From the NCBI RefSeq assembly GCF_905475395.1, contig NC_058337.1:29846983-29910982 (forward strand): DNA of 64,000 nt. The letters run 5' to 3'. How positions within the stretch are numbered: position 1 is the first letter of the stretch; the number at the start of each line of letters is the position of its first letter. The notes beneath the pieces are model-generated. The model did not search any database, was not told the DNA's origin, and saw only the letters and a program-made list of their open reading frames with translations. Source of the stretch: Chrysoperla carnea. Taxonomy: Eukaryota; Arthropoda; Insecta; Neuroptera; Chrysopidae. Position numbers and translations under genes: made by a program. Shown piece by piece: positions 62,710 through 64,000 of the stretch.

Positions 62710-64000
62710 ATGGCAAGAAAAAATACAACGAATGAAAACATAGTAAACAGAAATAAAAAATTAAGGAGTAAGCAACATGGAAACAAAAAAATGTTAGTGG
62801 CATCATATAACGTAAGAGGGACTTTTGCTGAAGGTGAATTACAGAATCTAACCAGAATAATGAAGGAGTACAAAATAGACATTATGGCAATGCAGGAAAC
62901 TAAACAAAAAGGTAATAGCACAAGTCAGATCGGCGATTACATATTTTTTAATAGTGGCGATGAGAATAGAATGTTTGGCACAGGTTTCCTATTAGGATCT
63001 AAAATGAAGAACACAGTGGTTGATTTTAAGCCGATATCTGGCAGAATATGCATGCTACGAATCAGAAGCAAGTATAGAAAAATTAGCTTCATTAACATTC
63101 ATGCTCCATCAGAAGACAAAAGCGAAGAAATTAAAGATGAATTTTATGGAAAAATAGATAGTCTATATAAAACCATTCCCAGTTATGATTTAAAGATAAT
63201 GCTAGGTGATTTCAACGCCAAAATAGGAAAAGAGGATATATATAAGCCAGTAATAGGCAACCATAGCAAACACAACGAAACAAATGAGAACGGAAGAAAG
63301 CTGATCGAGCTGGCTATGGAAAACGAGATGAAAATTGTAACAACATTTTTCCAACATAAAGATATTCACAAGGGCACATGGATAATACCGGGTACTGGAG
63401 AGACAAACCAGATAGACCATATCCTAATTGAAAATAAGCATTTCACAACCATTACCGACGCTAGGAGTTATAGAGGAGCTGATGCTAACACTGACCACAT
63501 AATGATAGCAGCAAAATTGAGAATTCAGAAACCGAAGACAGTCAACAAAACTGTAACAAAAAGAATAAAATTCAACTCGGAGCAACTGAAAAACGAAAAT
63601 AAGATAACTGAATTCCAAGAGGTAATTAATGAAAATTTACAATGTTATGATGAAGTCCTTAGTATTAATCAAGACTGGGAATATCTAGAAGGAATATTGG
63701 AGATGGCAGGGACTACCTTACAAGGCCAGGCAAAGGTAAATAGGAGATCTTGGTTCGATGAAGAATGCGAAGCTGCAATAATAGCCAGAAAAGCTAGTAG
63801 AACAAAATGGTTGAGCAACAAAACAATAGAAAACGAAGAAAAGTACAAGTTTTTAAGGAAAGCAGCGAAGAATCTATGCAGACAAAGAAAAAGATTGTTT
63901 CTACAGAAGAAAATAATAGATATTGAAGACCATTTTTCAAAAAACCAGTCGAGAGAATTCTTCCTAGGTGTGAAAAGTTTAAATGAAACCACACAAAGGA
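62710..64000 (+). CDS. Non-LTR retrotransposon ORF2, endonuclease domain (partial, RTE/BovB-like)
   Basis: The frame is open for 430 codons to the window edge. After a basic start, an APE-type endonuclease is complete: SYNVRG (Asn), MQETK (Glu), INIHAPS, MLGDFNAKIG (Asp/Asn), TNENGRKLIELA, HKDIHKGTW, QIDHILI and GADANTDHIMIAAKLR (Asp-His). All catalytic positions are present. The block HKDIHKGTW..QIDHILI..YRGAD..DH is typical of RTE/BovB-clade elements as I remember them. The enzyme would nick target DNA for target-primed reverse transcription. The C-terminal part (about 330-430) is a basic helical linker; the reverse transcriptase must lie beyond the window. No stop or frameshift is seen, so the element may be young. 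Confidence 0.88.
   Translation, partial: MARKNTTNENIVNRNKKLRSKQHGNKKMLVASYNVRGTFAEGELQNLTRIMKEYKIDIMAMQETKQKGNSTSQIGDYIFFNSGDENRMFGTGFLLGSKMKNTVVDFKPISGRICMLRIRSKYRKISFINIHAPSEDKSEEIKDEFYGKIDSLYKTIPSYDLKIMLGDFNAKIGKEDIYKPVIGNHSKHNETNENGRKLIELAMENEMKIVTTFFQHKDIHKGTWIIPGTGETNQIDHILIENKHFTTITDARSYRGADANTDHIMIAAKLRIQKPKTVNKTVTKRIKFNSEQLKNENKITEFQEVINENLQCYDEVLSINQDWEYLEGILEMAGTTLQGQAKVNRRSWFDEECEAAIIARKASRTKWLSNKTIENEEKYKFLRKAAKNLCRQRKRLFLQKKIIDIEDHFSKNQSREFFLGVKSLNETTQR

Noticed and set aside
1..64000. CRISPR array, operon or bacterial transfer
   Set aside because: No regularly spaced identical repeats were seen. The genes have spliceosomal introns, and no intronless bacterial-type genes are present.

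Overview
The window looks like insect nuclear DNA. It is strongly A+T-rich and contains spliceosomal introns with GT/AG ends, many short inverted-repeat transposons and a non-LTR retrotransposon. I cannot fix the order or species from the sequence alone. Nearly all coding content is one tandem array of three multi-exon genes on the minus strand, all of the M1 (gluzincin) aminopeptidase N type: C (41918 to 28826), B (24516 to 11810) and A (10168 to 255, running off the left edge). I rebuilt the exons by matching GT/AG sites, reading phase and protein similarity between the three copies. Every junction listed keeps the frame.

Gene C is a conventional enzyme: a short cytoplasmic tail, one membrane anchor, the GAMEN exopeptidase motif, HELAH with the third zinc ligand 23 residues after the first His, and the catalytic Tyr, 1058 residues in all. 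Genes A and B keep the same fold and most exon boundaries but have lost these landmarks. HELAH is QKLIE in A and HKLVS in B, GAMEN is GVGSW in both, and the catalytic Tyr is gone. They are predicted to be catalytically dead ectodomains. Both also carry long, related cytoplasmic tails on an extra first exon, with conserved short motifs, and share a conserved proximal promoter. B additionally appears to splice into a C-terminal extension of about 245 low-complexity residues that normal aminopeptidases lack. The best candidate for something undescribed here is this pair of membrane pseudo-aminopeptidases with conserved intracellular tails, beside an active paralogue. A receptor-like, decoy or scaffold role is my inference.

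The introns and intergenic DNA hold many repeats: fold-back elements, two elements sharing related terminal inverted repeats, two copies of a SINE (one with a tRNA-like head), a dispersed repeat of about 0.5 kb in four or more copies, and a decayed mariner-type transposase. One miniature inverted-repeat element sits in the same intron of A and B and so probably marks their common ancestor. The stretch from about 42.1 to 61.4 kb contains no gene I can support.

At the right edge (about 61.4 to 64.0 kb, plus strand) lies the intact 5' half of a non-LTR retrotransposon with RTE/BovB-like endonuclease motifs: a 5' region with a duplicated segment, an ORF1 with coiled coil and L1-ORF1p-like domains, and an ORF2 endonuclease domain that is open to the end of the window.
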